From the NCBI RefSeq assembly GCF_014205635.1, contig NZ_JACIIV010000016.1, positions 41,718-105,717 of the forward strand: 64,000 bases of DNA. The letters are read 5' to 3'. A program made the translations under genes and the position numbers. Below the pieces are notes generated by a model. It was not told the origin of the DNA. It searched no databases and saw only the letters and a list, made by a program, of their open reading frames with translations. Below, piece by piece: positions 48,492 through 56,552 of the stretch. The stretch comes from Polymorphobacter multimanifer (GTDB taxonomy: Bacteria > Pseudomonadota > Alphaproteobacteria > Sphingomonadales > Sphingomonadaceae). The first letter of the stretch is position 1, and each line of letters starts with the position of its first letter.

Positions 48492-49549
48492 TGCCAAACG
48501 CACAAATCACCGAAGAGGATGATGGCATCCGCGTCGATCGCTTCTTCAAGCGGCACCACCCGGAAATCACCTTCAACATCGCCTCCCGCTGGGGCCGCAC
48601 CGGCCAGCTGCGTGCCGATGGCACCAAGGTCGGCCCCGGCGACCGGCTTGTTGCCGGCCAGAGCTTCCAATGGCCCGATCTGATGCCCGAAGTCGCCGCC
48701 CCCCGCCCGGTTGCCACCGAGCGCACCCCGCTCAGCCCCGAGCAGATCGAATACATGCAGGCGATGGTCATCCACATGGATGCCCATGCCATCGTCATCA
48801 ACAAGCCCCCCGGCCTCGCCACCCAGGGCGGCACCGGCACCAGCACGCACGTCGACGGCATGCTCGATGCGCTGCAATTCGACATGACGACCCGCCCCAA
48901 GCTGGTCCACCGGCTAGACAAGGACACGTCGGGCGTCCTGCTCCTCGCGCGCACCGCCCGCGCCGCCGCCTTCTTCTCCAAATCCTTCGCCAGCCGCGAT
49001 GCGAAAAAAACCTATTGGGCGCTCACGCTGGGCGTGCCGAAGCTCTACGAAGGCGAGATCGACGCCCCGCTCGCCAAGCAGCCCGGCAGCGGCGGCGAGA
49101 AGATGTGCGTCGACGAGGCCGCGGGCCTGCCGGCGCGCACCCGCTACCGGCTCATCGACAAGGCCGCCGGCCGCGCCGCCTGGGTCGAGTTCTCGCCGCT
49201 AACCGGCCGCACCCACCAGATCCGCGTCCACGCCGCCGCCATCGGCAACCCGCTGATCGGCGATGCCAAATATGGCGGCAAGGAGAGCTTCCTCACCGGC
49301 GGCATCAGCCGCAAGCTCCACCTCCACGCCCGCCGCCTCGTCATCGATTCCCCCGGTGGCCGCATCGATGTGGAAGCACCGCTGCCGGCACACATGGTCG
49401 AAAGCTTCGAAATGCTCGGCTTCGATCTCACGCTCGGCGTGCCGGTGTTCGAAGCGCCGCCCACACCCAAGCCCCGCCCGCGCAAACTCTCCCCCAACAC
49501 CAGCGGCAACCGTCGCGGCGAGCGCCGCTCGCGCGGGCAGCGCGAATAG
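48491..49549 (+). CDS. RluA-family pseudouridine synthase
   Basis: A 352-residue 23S rRNA (or tRNA) pseudouridine synthase. An N-terminal S4-like RNA-binding region (IRVDRFFKRHHPE) is followed by the catalytic domain with Asp143 in LVHRLDKDTSGVLL, then YWALTLGV and PLTGRTHQIRVHAAAIGNPLIGDAKYGG. It is RluC-like in layout, but the exact uridine cannot be fixed. The C-terminal tail is basic (RRGERRSRGQRE). It overlaps the crcB stop by one base. Confidence 0.9.
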   Translation: MPNAQITEEDDGIRVDRFFKRHHPEITFNIASRWGRTGQLRADGTKVGPGDRLVAGQSFQWPDLMPEVAAPRPVATERTPLSPEQIEYMQAMVIHMDAHAIVINKPPGLATQGGTGTSTHVDGMLDALQFDMTTRPKLVHRLDKDTSGVLLLARTARAAAFFSKSFASRDAKKTYWALTLGVPKLYEGEIDAPLAKQPGSGGEKMCVDEAAGLPARTRYRLIDKAAGRAAWVEFSPLTGRTHQIRVHAAAIGNPLIGDAKYGGKESFLTGGISRKLHLHARRLVIDSPGGRIDVEAPLPAHMVESFEMLGFDLTLGVPVFEAPPTPKPRPRKLSPNTSGNRRGERRSRGQRE

Positions 49550-49559
49550 GAGACGCCGC

Positions 49560-49581
49560 GGGCAGCGCGAGTAAGCTGCCC
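49560..49581. terminator. Hairpin between RluA-type gene and DNA ligase
   Basis: GGGCAGC (49560-49566) pairs with GCTGCCC (49575-49581). The left part is a second copy of the last codons of the synthase gene (CGCGGGCAGCGCGA repeated 26 bases apart). Genes are convergent. Confidence 0.5.
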
Positions 49582-51165
49582 TCAGTCCGCCACCATCGCC
49601 ATCAGCGTCGCGATGGTATCCGCCTCATCCGCCGGCTTGTCGGGCCGCAAGCGGAAAAACCGCGGAAAGCGCATCGCCAGCCCCGATTTGTGCCGCTTCG
49701 ACAGGTGCAGCGAATCGAACGCCACCTCGACGACATAGGTCTTCTCCACCTCACGCACCGGCCCGAAGCGCGCCACCGTATGGCTGCGCACCCAGCGGTC
49801 GAGTCCGTTCAGCTCGGCATCGGTGAAGCCCGAATAGGCCTTGCCCACCGGCAGCAGCGCGCCATCCTCGCTCCACGCGCCGAAGGTGAAGTCCGAATAC
49901 AATCCCGAGCGCTTCCCATGCCCGCGCTGCGCATACATCAGCACGCAATCGGCGGTCAGTGCTGCCCGCTTCCACTTGTACCAAAGCCCGGCGCGCCGCC
50001 CGGCGATGTACGCGCTGTCCCGCCGCTTGAGCATCAGCCCCTCGATCGCGGCATCGCGTGCCCCTTCGCGCAGCGCTTCGAGCGCCGTCCAGTCCGCCGC
50101 CTCGATCAGCGGCGACACGTCGAACCTTGTCGGGTCGAGCCGCGACACCAGCCCCTCCAGCGCCGCCCGCCGCACCGTCCAGGGCTCGGCGCGCAGGTCC
50201 GCCCCGTCCACCGCCAGCGCATCATAGAGCCGCACGAACGCCGGCGCCTCGCTCTGCAGCTTCGCCGCCGGCGCCTTGCGCCCGAGCCGTTGCTGCAGCG
50301 CATTGAAGCTGGCCGCCGCCAGCTCGGCATCGCCGGTGCGCACCAGCAGCTCGCCATCGAGCGTGGCCGGAAACGGGGCCGGCGTCGCAAACGCCGCCGC
50401 CACATCGGGAAAGCTTGCCGTGATATCATCGCCCGAGCGGCTGTAGAGCCGCGTCTCGCCCCCGGCATGCACAAGCTGCACCCGGATCCCGTCCCACTTC
50501 CACTCCGCCACATAGGCGTCGAGGTCGAGCGGCGTCTCCTCGAGCGGATGCGCCAGCATGAACGGCCTGAACACCGGCAGGTCGCTGGCCAGGGGCGCCG
50601 GCGCCCGTCCCTCCGCCCAGGCAAAAAGTGTCGCATAGGGTGGCGCCAACCCGTGCCACACCTCCTCCACCGCCTCGACATCGAGCCCGAAGGCATCGGC
50701 CAGCGCGGTCTTCGCTAGCCTTGCCGAAACACCGATCCGCAGGCTTCCGGTGGCGAGCTTGATGAGCGCATAGCGCCCCTGCGGATCGAGGCTGTCGAGC
50801 AGCGCCTCCACCACCGCCGGCGCCTCCGCCCGGCTCAGGCCGGAAAGCCGCCGCACAACCTCGTCGAGCGACGGCGCCCCTTCCGACACTGGCACCCCCG
50901 GCCACAGCAGCGAGATCGTCTCGGCCAGATCCCCCACGAAATCATGGCTCAGCGCAAACAGCACCGGATCGACCCGCGCGGTGACCAGCGCCTTGAGCAG
51001 GCTCGGCTGCACCGCCTTCAGGTCGAGCCCGCCGGTCAGCGCCGCCAGTGCCCAGCCCCGGTCGGCGTCGGGGGTGCTGCGCAGATAATCGCCAATCAGC
51101 CGCAGCTTGGCATTGCGGCTGCCGGTGAACAGCAGCGCATCGAGAAGGGCCGCAAACGCTTGCAC
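49582..51165 (-). CDS. ATP-dependent DNA ligase, cisplatin-damage-response type
   Basis: A 527-residue ATP-dependent ligase. The adenylation motif is EWKWDGIRVQ with Lys223, followed by TRLYSRSGDDIT, ATLDGELLVR, EGLMLKR and WYKWKR, covering the nucleotidyltransferase motifs. The N-terminal helical domain (LTGGLDLKAVQPSLLKALV, RYALIKLATGSLRIGVSARLAK) is DNA-binding. Length and motif details match the bacterial ligases often paired with a beta-lactamase-fold exonuclease. That partner is not found on either side here. The enzyme supplements the NAD-dependent LigA in repair. Confidence 0.9.
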   Translation of the reverse strand: MQAFAALLDALLFTGSRNAKLRLIGDYLRSTPDADRGWALAALTGGLDLKAVQPSLLKALVTARVDPVLFALSHDFVGDLAETISLLWPGVPVSEGAPSLDEVVRRLSGLSRAEAPAVVEALLDSLDPQGRYALIKLATGSLRIGVSARLAKTALADAFGLDVEAVEEVWHGLAPPYATLFAWAEGRAPAPLASDLPVFRPFMLAHPLEETPLDLDAYVAEWKWDGIRVQLVHAGGETRLYSRSGDDITASFPDVAAAFATPAPFPATLDGELLVRTGDAELAAASFNALQQRLGRKAPAAKLQSEAPAFVRLYDALAVDGADLRAEPWTVRRAALEGLVSRLDPTRFDVSPLIEAADWTALEALREGARDAAIEGLMLKRRDSAYIAGRRAGLWYKWKRAALTADCVLMYAQRGHGKRSGLYSDFTFGAWSEDGALLPVGKAYSGFTDAELNGLDRWVRSHTVARFGPVREVEKTYVVEVAFDSLHLSKRHKSGLAMRFPRFFRLRPDKPADEADTIATLMAMVAD

Positions 51166-51229
51166 GGAATATGGTTAGCACGCGCGCTGCCACGTATCCA
51201 ATGCGTGCGCGGAATGATATGACAAGAAC

Positions 51230-51970
51230 ATGCGAATGCGAGAGCTTGAAGCGGCAAGTGGAATCGGGCGGGAGACCATCCGCTTCTATATTCGTGAGGG
51301 CCTGCTTCCCGAGCCGGCGCGCACCAGCCGCAATTCGGCCACCTACAGCGATGTCCATGTCACCCGGCTGCACACCATCAAACGACTGCAGGAGGAGCGT
51401 TTCCTCCCCCTCGCCGTCATCCGCACCCTGCTCGATGCCGATGACAGTGCGTCCTGGCTCGCCCATACCCGCTTTCCCATGCTCGATGCCTTGATAGCGC
51501 CGCTCCTGTCGCCTCCCGGCGGGCGCCGCTCGCTCGCCGAGATCATGCGAAGCCAGGGACTCGACCCGGCTCTTGCCGATGCCCATGTCGCCACCGGCAT
51601 GATCAAGCCCGATGCCGCTGGCACAGTGTCTGCCGGCGATGCCGCCATCCTCGCCATCCTCAAGCAGATGTGGGAACTGGGGCTGACGCGCGATCAAGGC
51701 TTCCTGCCCAAGGACATGCGGATCTTCGTCGATCTCGTCGACTGGCTGGTGCGACAGGAAATGAAGTTGTTCTTCGGCAATATGGCCGATCGGATCGGGG
51801 AGGCACAGGCCGTTCAGCTTGTCACCAAGACCGTGCCGCTCCTCAACGATCTGCTCGCCCATCTCCACAATCGCGCCGTGCTCCAGCAACTGGGAGACCG
51901 GCGCACCATCGCCAACGACAATCCGGCTGCCGCTGCCGCGCGCCGGCAGCCGGAGTGCGATCAGAGCTAG
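51230..51970 (+). CDS. MerR-family transcriptional regulator
   Basis: A 246-residue protein with an N-terminal MerR winged helix: MRMRELEAASGIGRETIRFYIREGLLPEP, then SDVHVTRLHTIKRLQEERFLPLAVIRTLL. The long C-terminal half, helical (QGFLPKDMRIFVDLVDWLVRQEMKLFFGNM), resembles TetR-like or effector domains more than metal-binding MerR loops; no cysteine pair is seen. It is divergent from the DNA ligase with 64 bases between starts, where GCACGC and GCGTGC form a loose inverted repeat. The effector is unknown. Confidence 0.85.
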   Translation: MRMRELEAASGIGRETIRFYIREGLLPEPARTSRNSATYSDVHVTRLHTIKRLQEERFLPLAVIRTLLDADDSASWLAHTRFPMLDALIAPLLSPPGGRRSLAEIMRSQGLDPALADAHVATGMIKPDAAGTVSAGDAAILAILKQMWELGLTRDQGFLPKDMRIFVDLVDWLVRQEMKLFFGNMADRIGEAQAVQLVTKTVPLLNDLLAHLHNRAVLQQLGDRRTIANDNPAAAAARRQPECDQS

Positions 51971-51983
51971 GCGGGGAGGGCCT

Positions 51984-52025
51984 GGCCCCTTGCTGCATCA
52001 CCTTCGGGTGGTACCGCAGGGGGCC
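51984..52025. terminator. Long hairpin terminator after merR-like gene
   Basis: GGCCCCTTGC (51984-51993) pairs with GCAGGGGGCC (52016-52025) with one G-U, and an inner ATCACC-TTCG-GGTGGT stem-loop adds six pairs. It separates convergent genes. Confidence 0.65.
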
Positions 52026-52045
52026 GAACTTTCCCCAACCAGGCG

Positions 52046-53362
52046 TTAAAACGCTGTGCTCACCGTCAGCACCGGCCCACTGTCCGGCGCCGCCGTGCCC
52101 GCCACCCGCTGCCGATAATCGGCAGATACCGCAAAGACCAGCCGCCTGCGATTTACCCGCACCGCCGCCGTCGGCCCGATGTCCGTCCGTCCGATCGTGC
52201 CGCCGCCAGTCGATTGCACGCTGCTCCAGGCGCCCAGCCCGGCGGTCACGTCGAGCCCCGGCCGCTGCCACAGCCGCGCGCGGCTCCGCACCTGGCTGCC
52301 GATCAGCCAGTCGCCATTGCCGAGCAGGCTGGCCTCCGTATAGGCGTCGAGCGTCCACGGCACGCCCAGCCTGAACGCCTTCTCGCCGCCGCTGCTCAGC
52401 CGCACCAGCCAGTCGTCGCGCGCCAGGTCCCCCGCCGAGATCAGCCGCTCTGCCGCCACCGCCACGCCCGGCAGCGGCTGAATCCGCAGTCCCACCGCCG
52501 CCTGTGCGGTCCGCCGGTCGACAGCACCGGTTGCATCGGTTCCGGCATTCAGCCGTCCGATCAGCGCCACCGGCATCTGCCCGAGCGGGTTGAACGTGTA
52601 GCCAAGCTGGGCCCCAATCTGGCCGCCGCCGAGCACCGGCAGCGCTGCCAGCCCGGCCGCCGGATCGATGGGGGCGGCGCGCACCAGCGCCCAGCCCTCG
52701 CCGAACCAGCGCCGCCGCAGTGCTGCGGCATCACGGTGCCACTGCGCCTGCCGCGAATCGATCGCATCGGGATCGGCAGCAAAGGCCGCATCGAACAGCC
52801 GCGCTGCCTCGCGCCTGTCCCCCGCCTTCAGCCGCGCATATGCCGCCTCAGCGAGCACGCCTGCAGCCGGCGGTCGAGGCGGCGACAGTGGCGATGCCCT
52901 GCTCGAATCGAGACCTGTCGGCTCGGCCCCCTGCTCGACCCCCTGCTCGGGAGCGGGCACCGGCGCCTGCGGCGGCCACACCCAGTTCGGCGCAGCCGGC
53001 GCCGGCGCCGGTGCGGGCGCTGCAACAGGATATGGCACTTGAATGTACACCGGATAGGGCCGGTCGACCGGCACCGGCCAGCCCCACCCCGGCGGCGGTC
53101 CCACCGGCAGGCCGGGCACCACGGCCGCAGCAGCCGAACCCGCGTCTGTCACTGGCCCCGCCCCCGCTCCCATATCGGGCGCCAGAAGCGAAGCCTGCAG
53201 CAGGGCACGCTCGCTCACCAGCGCCGGCAGCCGCGCCGCCCCCCAGCCCACCACCGCTGCCCCCAGCAGCGCCAGCGCCCGCAGCGGCTGGCTGCCACCG
53301 CCAAAAGCCTGGGCAGAAGCCGATGCTGGGGCCGAATCCGATGCTGGGGAAGGGCGCATCAT
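52046..53362 (-). CDS. NfrA C-terminal-domain outer-membrane-type protein
   Basis: A 438-residue protein. An N-terminal hydrophobic anchor (LRALALLGAAVVGWGAARLPAL) is followed by a long Pro/Ala-rich linker, a TPR-like unit (LAEAAYARLKAGDRREAARLFDAAFAADPDAI) and a beta-rich C-terminal part with GAQLGYTF, GLRIQPLPGVAVAAERLISAGDLARDDWLVRLSSG and a terminal AF, resembling the NfrA C-terminal domain of the phage N4 adsorption protein A. The Phe terminus fits an outer-membrane barrel. Its ATG overlaps the stop of the GT2 gene. Probably exports or anchors a glycan made by its partner. Confidence 0.7.
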   Translation of the reverse strand: MMRPSPASDSAPASASAQAFGGGSQPLRALALLGAAVVGWGAARLPALVSERALLQASLLAPDMGAGAGPVTDAGSAAAAVVPGLPVGPPPGWGWPVPVDRPYPVYIQVPYPVAAPAPAPAPAAPNWVWPPQAPVPAPEQGVEQGAEPTGLDSSRASPLSPPRPPAAGVLAEAAYARLKAGDRREAARLFDAAFAADPDAIDSRQAQWHRDAAALRRRWFGEGWALVRAAPIDPAAGLAALPVLGGGQIGAQLGYTFNPLGQMPVALIGRLNAGTDATGAVDRRTAQAAVGLRIQPLPGVAVAAERLISAGDLARDDWLVRLSSGGEKAFRLGVPWTLDAYTEASLLGNGDWLIGSQVRSRARLWQRPGLDVTAGLGAWSSVQSTGGGTIGRTDIGPTAAVRVNRRRLVFAVSADYRQRVAGTAAPDSGPVLTVSTAF

Positions 53363-54765
53363 TCGGCCAACCCCGCCGCCGTCGGGAAGCGGTGCTGCGT
53401 CTTGCCCCATTCGCCAGCACTGCCGGCGGTGCGCATCGCCCGGTAGCGGCGGATCGCCGCCAGCGCCGCGGCGGCATTGATGATGTTGGCCACAAGTGCG
53501 CGCGGCACCGCGCAAAGCCCTTCGCGCCAGCCATGCGCCGCCCCGGTGAAGCCCGCACGCATCAGCAGCCGCCAGCCAAACATGGCAATGTTTGCCGCCA
53601 GCAGCAGCGCCAATCCGGACTCCGGCAGCACCAGCGGTGGCCGCAGCGCTGCCGCCGGCAGCACCAGCCGCAGCACCGCATCAAGCACCACCAGCAGCGC
53701 CAGCGCATAGCCCGCAAGCCCGAGCAGCGCCGTCAGCACCGCCTTGCGGTCGCGCACCAGCATGTAGCGCGTGGCAAGGCCCGGCGGCCAGCCAATCCGG
53801 TCCCACCCCGCCAGCGCAATGCCCGCCAGCCAGCGGCTCTTCTGCCGCACCGCCGCGCCGAAAGTCGCTGGAAAATGCTCGCGCGTCGCCACCACCAGCC
53901 GCTCGCCGCGGCTGCGCATCCGCACCAGCGCCGTGCGCCCGCCCAGCGCCCGCACCCGGTGGCCCAGCTCGTAATCCTCGGTCAGGCTGGCCGCGTCGAA
54001 CGGCGCCCGCCCGGGCTGTGTCGCGGCAATCGCCGCCACCATGTCGCGGTCGAGCCCGGTCGCCACCCCGGCTGAAGGCACCGCCGCCCCCAGCGCCTCG
54101 CGGACGATCAGGTCCTTGCCATGCGCCTCGGCGAATTCATCGAGATAATGGCCGCTCACCCAGCGCGAATCCGGGTCGGGCAGCGGCCGCACCGGCAGCT
54201 GCACCAGCGCCAGCCGCGGGATCAGCGCGTTGAACAGGTGCAGCTCCTGCGGATGCACCACATCCTCGGCGTCGTGCAGAACCACCGCCTTGAAGCGCCT
54301 GCCGGCGCGCACTTCATGGCGAAGGGCCGCCGCCCAGAGCTGGTTCAGGCAGTCCGCCTTGCTGGTGGGGCCGGGGGCGGCACAGCGCACCTGCTGCACC
54401 CGCCAGTCCACCACGGCCGCCACCGCCGCTGCACCCACCGGATCATTGGGATAGATGCCCACGAACACCCGATAATCGGGATAGTCGATCCGTGCCGTCA
54501 GATGGCGCAGCATCGCACCGATCACCGCCGATTCGTCCCATGCCGGCACCAGGATCGCGATCGGCGCCGGCGCCGCCTGGCCGGCCAGCGCCTGCACATC
54601 GGCGCGCGGGTGGCGCTGGTACACCGTCAGCCGCCGCCAGCCGAGCCGCACGAAAAAAACCGCATCGATCAGCAGGTCGTCGATTCCCGAAAGCAGGAAA
54701 CCCAGCCCCACCAGCAGCAGCGCTTCGGCGAGCATCAGGTGCCAAATGGTCAGAAGCTCGGTCAT
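53359..54765 (-). CDS. NfrB-like membrane glycosyltransferase (GT2)
   Basis: A 468-residue inner-membrane GT2 transferase. An N-terminal span (LLTIWHLMLAEALLLVGLGFLLSG) precedes the catalytic domain with PIAILVPAWDESAVIG, DxD-like HDAEDVVHP, LTEDYELG and RQKSRWLAGI (the QxxRW motif of processive synthases). C-terminal spans close the channel (AVLTALLGLAGYALALLVVLDAV). It matches the NfrB class paired with NfrA. The cyclic-di-GMP-binding MshEN domain of E. coli NfrB is absent, so length is short. ATG at 54765. Confidence 0.8.
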   Translation of the reverse strand: MTELLTIWHLMLAEALLLVGLGFLLSGIDDLLIDAVFFVRLGWRRLTVYQRHPRADVQALAGQAAPAPIAILVPAWDESAVIGAMLRHLTARIDYPDYRVFVGIYPNDPVGAAAVAAVVDWRVQQVRCAAPGPTSKADCLNQLWAAALRHEVRAGRRFKAVVLHDAEDVVHPQELHLFNALIPRLALVQLPVRPLPDPDSRWVSGHYLDEFAEAHGKDLIVREALGAAVPSAGVATGLDRDMVAAIAATQPGRAPFDAASLTEDYELGHRVRALGGRTALVRMRSRGERLVVATREHFPATFGAAVRQKSRWLAGIALAGWDRIGWPPGLATRYMLVRDRKAVLTALLGLAGYALALLVVLDAVLRLVLPAAALRPPLVLPESGLALLLAANIAMFGWRLLMRAGFTGAAHGWREGLCAVPRALVANIINAAAALAAIRRYRAMRTAGSAGEWGKTQHRFPTAAGLAE

Positions 54766-55098
54766 TGCCACTCGGGTTGAAGGGTCAGCTCGGAGTCAAG
54801 GGGTCGGGTGCCCCGGCAGTCCTGGGCCTGGCAGGCGGGGAGGGCCGCATGCATCGGTCTTCGGAATGCCGGAGCACCCTCGGCAACGGGCAGGGATGGC
54901 GAAGGGTCAATGCGCCATGGGCCTGCCAGCACCGATGGGGAGAAGTGCGAAAAAGCGAACCGCGCTGCGGTTGGTCAGCCGCTTGCAAGCAGCAAGGCTT
55001 CCAGCCGATAGAGGGCATGACGCGCGAGAAAGACGGGCCTGAAGCACACTGGCCTGAAGCTCATTGGCGCGAAGCACACGGGCGCGAGGGAGAAGATA
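54766..55098. other. Intergenic region between nfrB-like gene and thyA
   Basis: About 333 bases without a convincing gene. It contains an AACCGC-GCT-GCGGTT hairpin near 54958-54972 and the 15-bp tandem repeats at 55036-55087. Promoters for divergent genes are expected, but I see no consensus hexamers. Confidence 0.55.
55036..55087 (+). repeat. 15-bp tandem repeats directly upstream of thyA
   Basis: Three units (GGCCTGAAGCACACT, GGCCTGAAGCTCATT, GGCGCGAAGCACACG) plus a seven-base partial fourth, ending 11 bases before the thyA start. The period equals that of the array before leuA, but the sequence differs. Confidence 0.75.
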
Positions 55099-56040
55099 GT
55101 GGGTCAAGACGGCAGCGCGCGGCATCCCGAGCACCAGTATCTCGATCTCGTCCGCCGCGTGTGGGAGGAGGGCAGCACCCGCATCGATCGCACCGGCGTC
55201 GGCACCCGCGCGCTGTTCGGCGCCACCATGCGCTTCGATCTGTCGGACGGCACGGTGCCGCTCCTCACCACCAAGCGGGTGTTCTGGAAGCCCGCACTCC
55301 GCGAACTGCTCTGGTTCCTGTCGGGCAGCCGCAACATCCGCCCGCTTGTCGCCGATGGCGTCCACATCTGGACCGATTGGCCACTCGCCAAATACCGGCA
55401 ACAAACCGGCGAGGCGATTTCGGCGGAAGATTTCGAATTGCGCATCATCACCGACGATGCCTTTGCCGAACGCTGGGGAGACCTTGGCCCCGTCTATGGC
55501 GCCCAATGGCGAAATTGGCCGCGATACACCCCGACCCCCGATGGGCAGTTCACCCGAGAACCGCACGGCCACGACCAGATCAGCACCCTCGTGCATCAAT
55601 TGCAATCCAACCCCCATAGTCGCCGCCTGATCTTCTCGGGCTGGAATGTTGCCGAGATTGACCAGATGGCGTTGCCACCCTGTCATATGACATACCAGTA
55701 TTTCGTCGAGGACAAGAGACTTTCGTGCATCTTGTATCAAAGATCATGCGATTTGGGACTCGGCTTTGCATTTAACATTTTTGAAGCCAGCGTTCTTCTT
55801 CACATGCTTGCAAAGCAATGTAAAATGCTGCCCGGCGAAATGGTCTGGATGGGTGCGGATTGTCATGCCTATCTCAATCACGAGGCATTGATCACCACCC
55901 AATTGCAGCGCGATCCAAGGCCATTCCCCAAATTGCACATCACCCGCACGCCCGACTCGATCTTCGAGTACAAATTCGATGATTTCGTCGTCGAAGGCTA
56001 TGATCCGCACCCCGCCATCAAGCTGCCGGTCGCCGTCTGA
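55099..56040 (+). CDS. thyA: Thymidylate synthase
   Basis: Converts dUMP to dTMP with methylene-tetrahydrofolate. The 313-residue ThyA has RTGVGTRALFG, the Arg pair in NPHSRRLIFSGWN, catalytic Cys195 in ALPPCHMTYQYF, and LYQRSCDLGLGFAFNI for nucleotide binding. The start is GTG at 55099, with GGGAGAA upstream. From the catalytic Cys codon onward about 120 bases (55681-55800) are only some 41% GC, against well over 60% in the rest, suggesting a recombined segment. folA follows with a one-base overlap, supplying the tetrahydrofolate that ThyA consumes. Confidence 0.96.
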   Translation: MGQDGSARHPEHQYLDLVRRVWEEGSTRIDRTGVGTRALFGATMRFDLSDGTVPLLTTKRVFWKPALRELLWFLSGSRNIRPLVADGVHIWTDWPLAKYRQQTGEAISAEDFELRIITDDAFAERWGDLGPVYGAQWRNWPRYTPTPDGQFTREPHGHDQISTLVHQLQSNPHSRRLIFSGWNVAEIDQMALPPCHMTYQYFVEDKRLSCILYQRSCDLGLGFAFNIFEASVLLHMLAKQCKMLPGEMVWMGADCHAYLNHEALITTQLQRDPRPFPKLHITRTPDSIFEYKFDDFVVEGYDPHPAIKLPVAV

Positions 56041-56540
56041 TGGCCCGCGAAGTCGTGATCGTCGTCGCGCGCGCCCGCAATGGCGTCATCGGCAACGGCG
56101 GCGCGCTGCCGTGGCACCTGCCCGCCGATCTCAGGCACTTCAAGGCGCTCACCGTCGGCAAGCCGGTGGTGATGGGCCGCAAGACCTTCGAATCGATCGG
56201 CAAGCCGCTGCCGGGCCGCCACAACATCGTCCTCACCCGCCAGCCCGGCTGGGCGGCGACAGGCGTCACCACGGTCCCCAACATGGCCGAGGCGCTCGCC
56301 GCCACCGGCATGGAGGCGCGCACCTTCGGCACCATCATGATCATCGGCGGTGCCGAAATCTACGCCCAGGCGCTGCCCTTCGCCACCCGCATCGAGCTCA
56401 CCGAGGTCGATGCAGCTCCGGCAGGGGACACGCATCTGCCGCCCTTTGCACCTGCGGACTGGCACGAGGTTGCGCGCACCGCCCATCCATCCGAAGAGGG
56501 CAGGCCCGGCTTTGCCTTCGTCACGCTGCTGCGGCGCTGA
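56040..56540 (+). CDS. folA: Dihydrofolate reductase
   Basis: A 166-residue DHFR: VVARARNGVIGNGGALPWHLPADLRHFK forms the Met20-loop region, GRKTFESIG and IMIIGGAEIYAQAL are the NADPH-binding signatures. It regenerates tetrahydrofolate after the ThyA reaction. The ATG overlaps the last base of the thyA stop. Trimethoprim target by family. Confidence 0.96.
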   Translation: MAREVVIVVARARNGVIGNGGALPWHLPADLRHFKALTVGKPVVMGRKTFESIGKPLPGRHNIVLTRQPGWAATGVTTVPNMAEALAATGMEARTFGTIMIIGGAEIYAQALPFATRIELTEVDAAPAGDTHLPPFAPADWHEVARTAHPSEEGRPGFAFVTLLRR

Positions 56541-56552
56541 GGGGGCCACCAC

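Noticed and set aside
49535..49575. Duplicated CGCGGGCAGCGCGA at the end of the RluA gene as a mobile-element scar
   Set aside because: Too short and imperfect, best explained as a local duplication that became part of the terminator hairpin.
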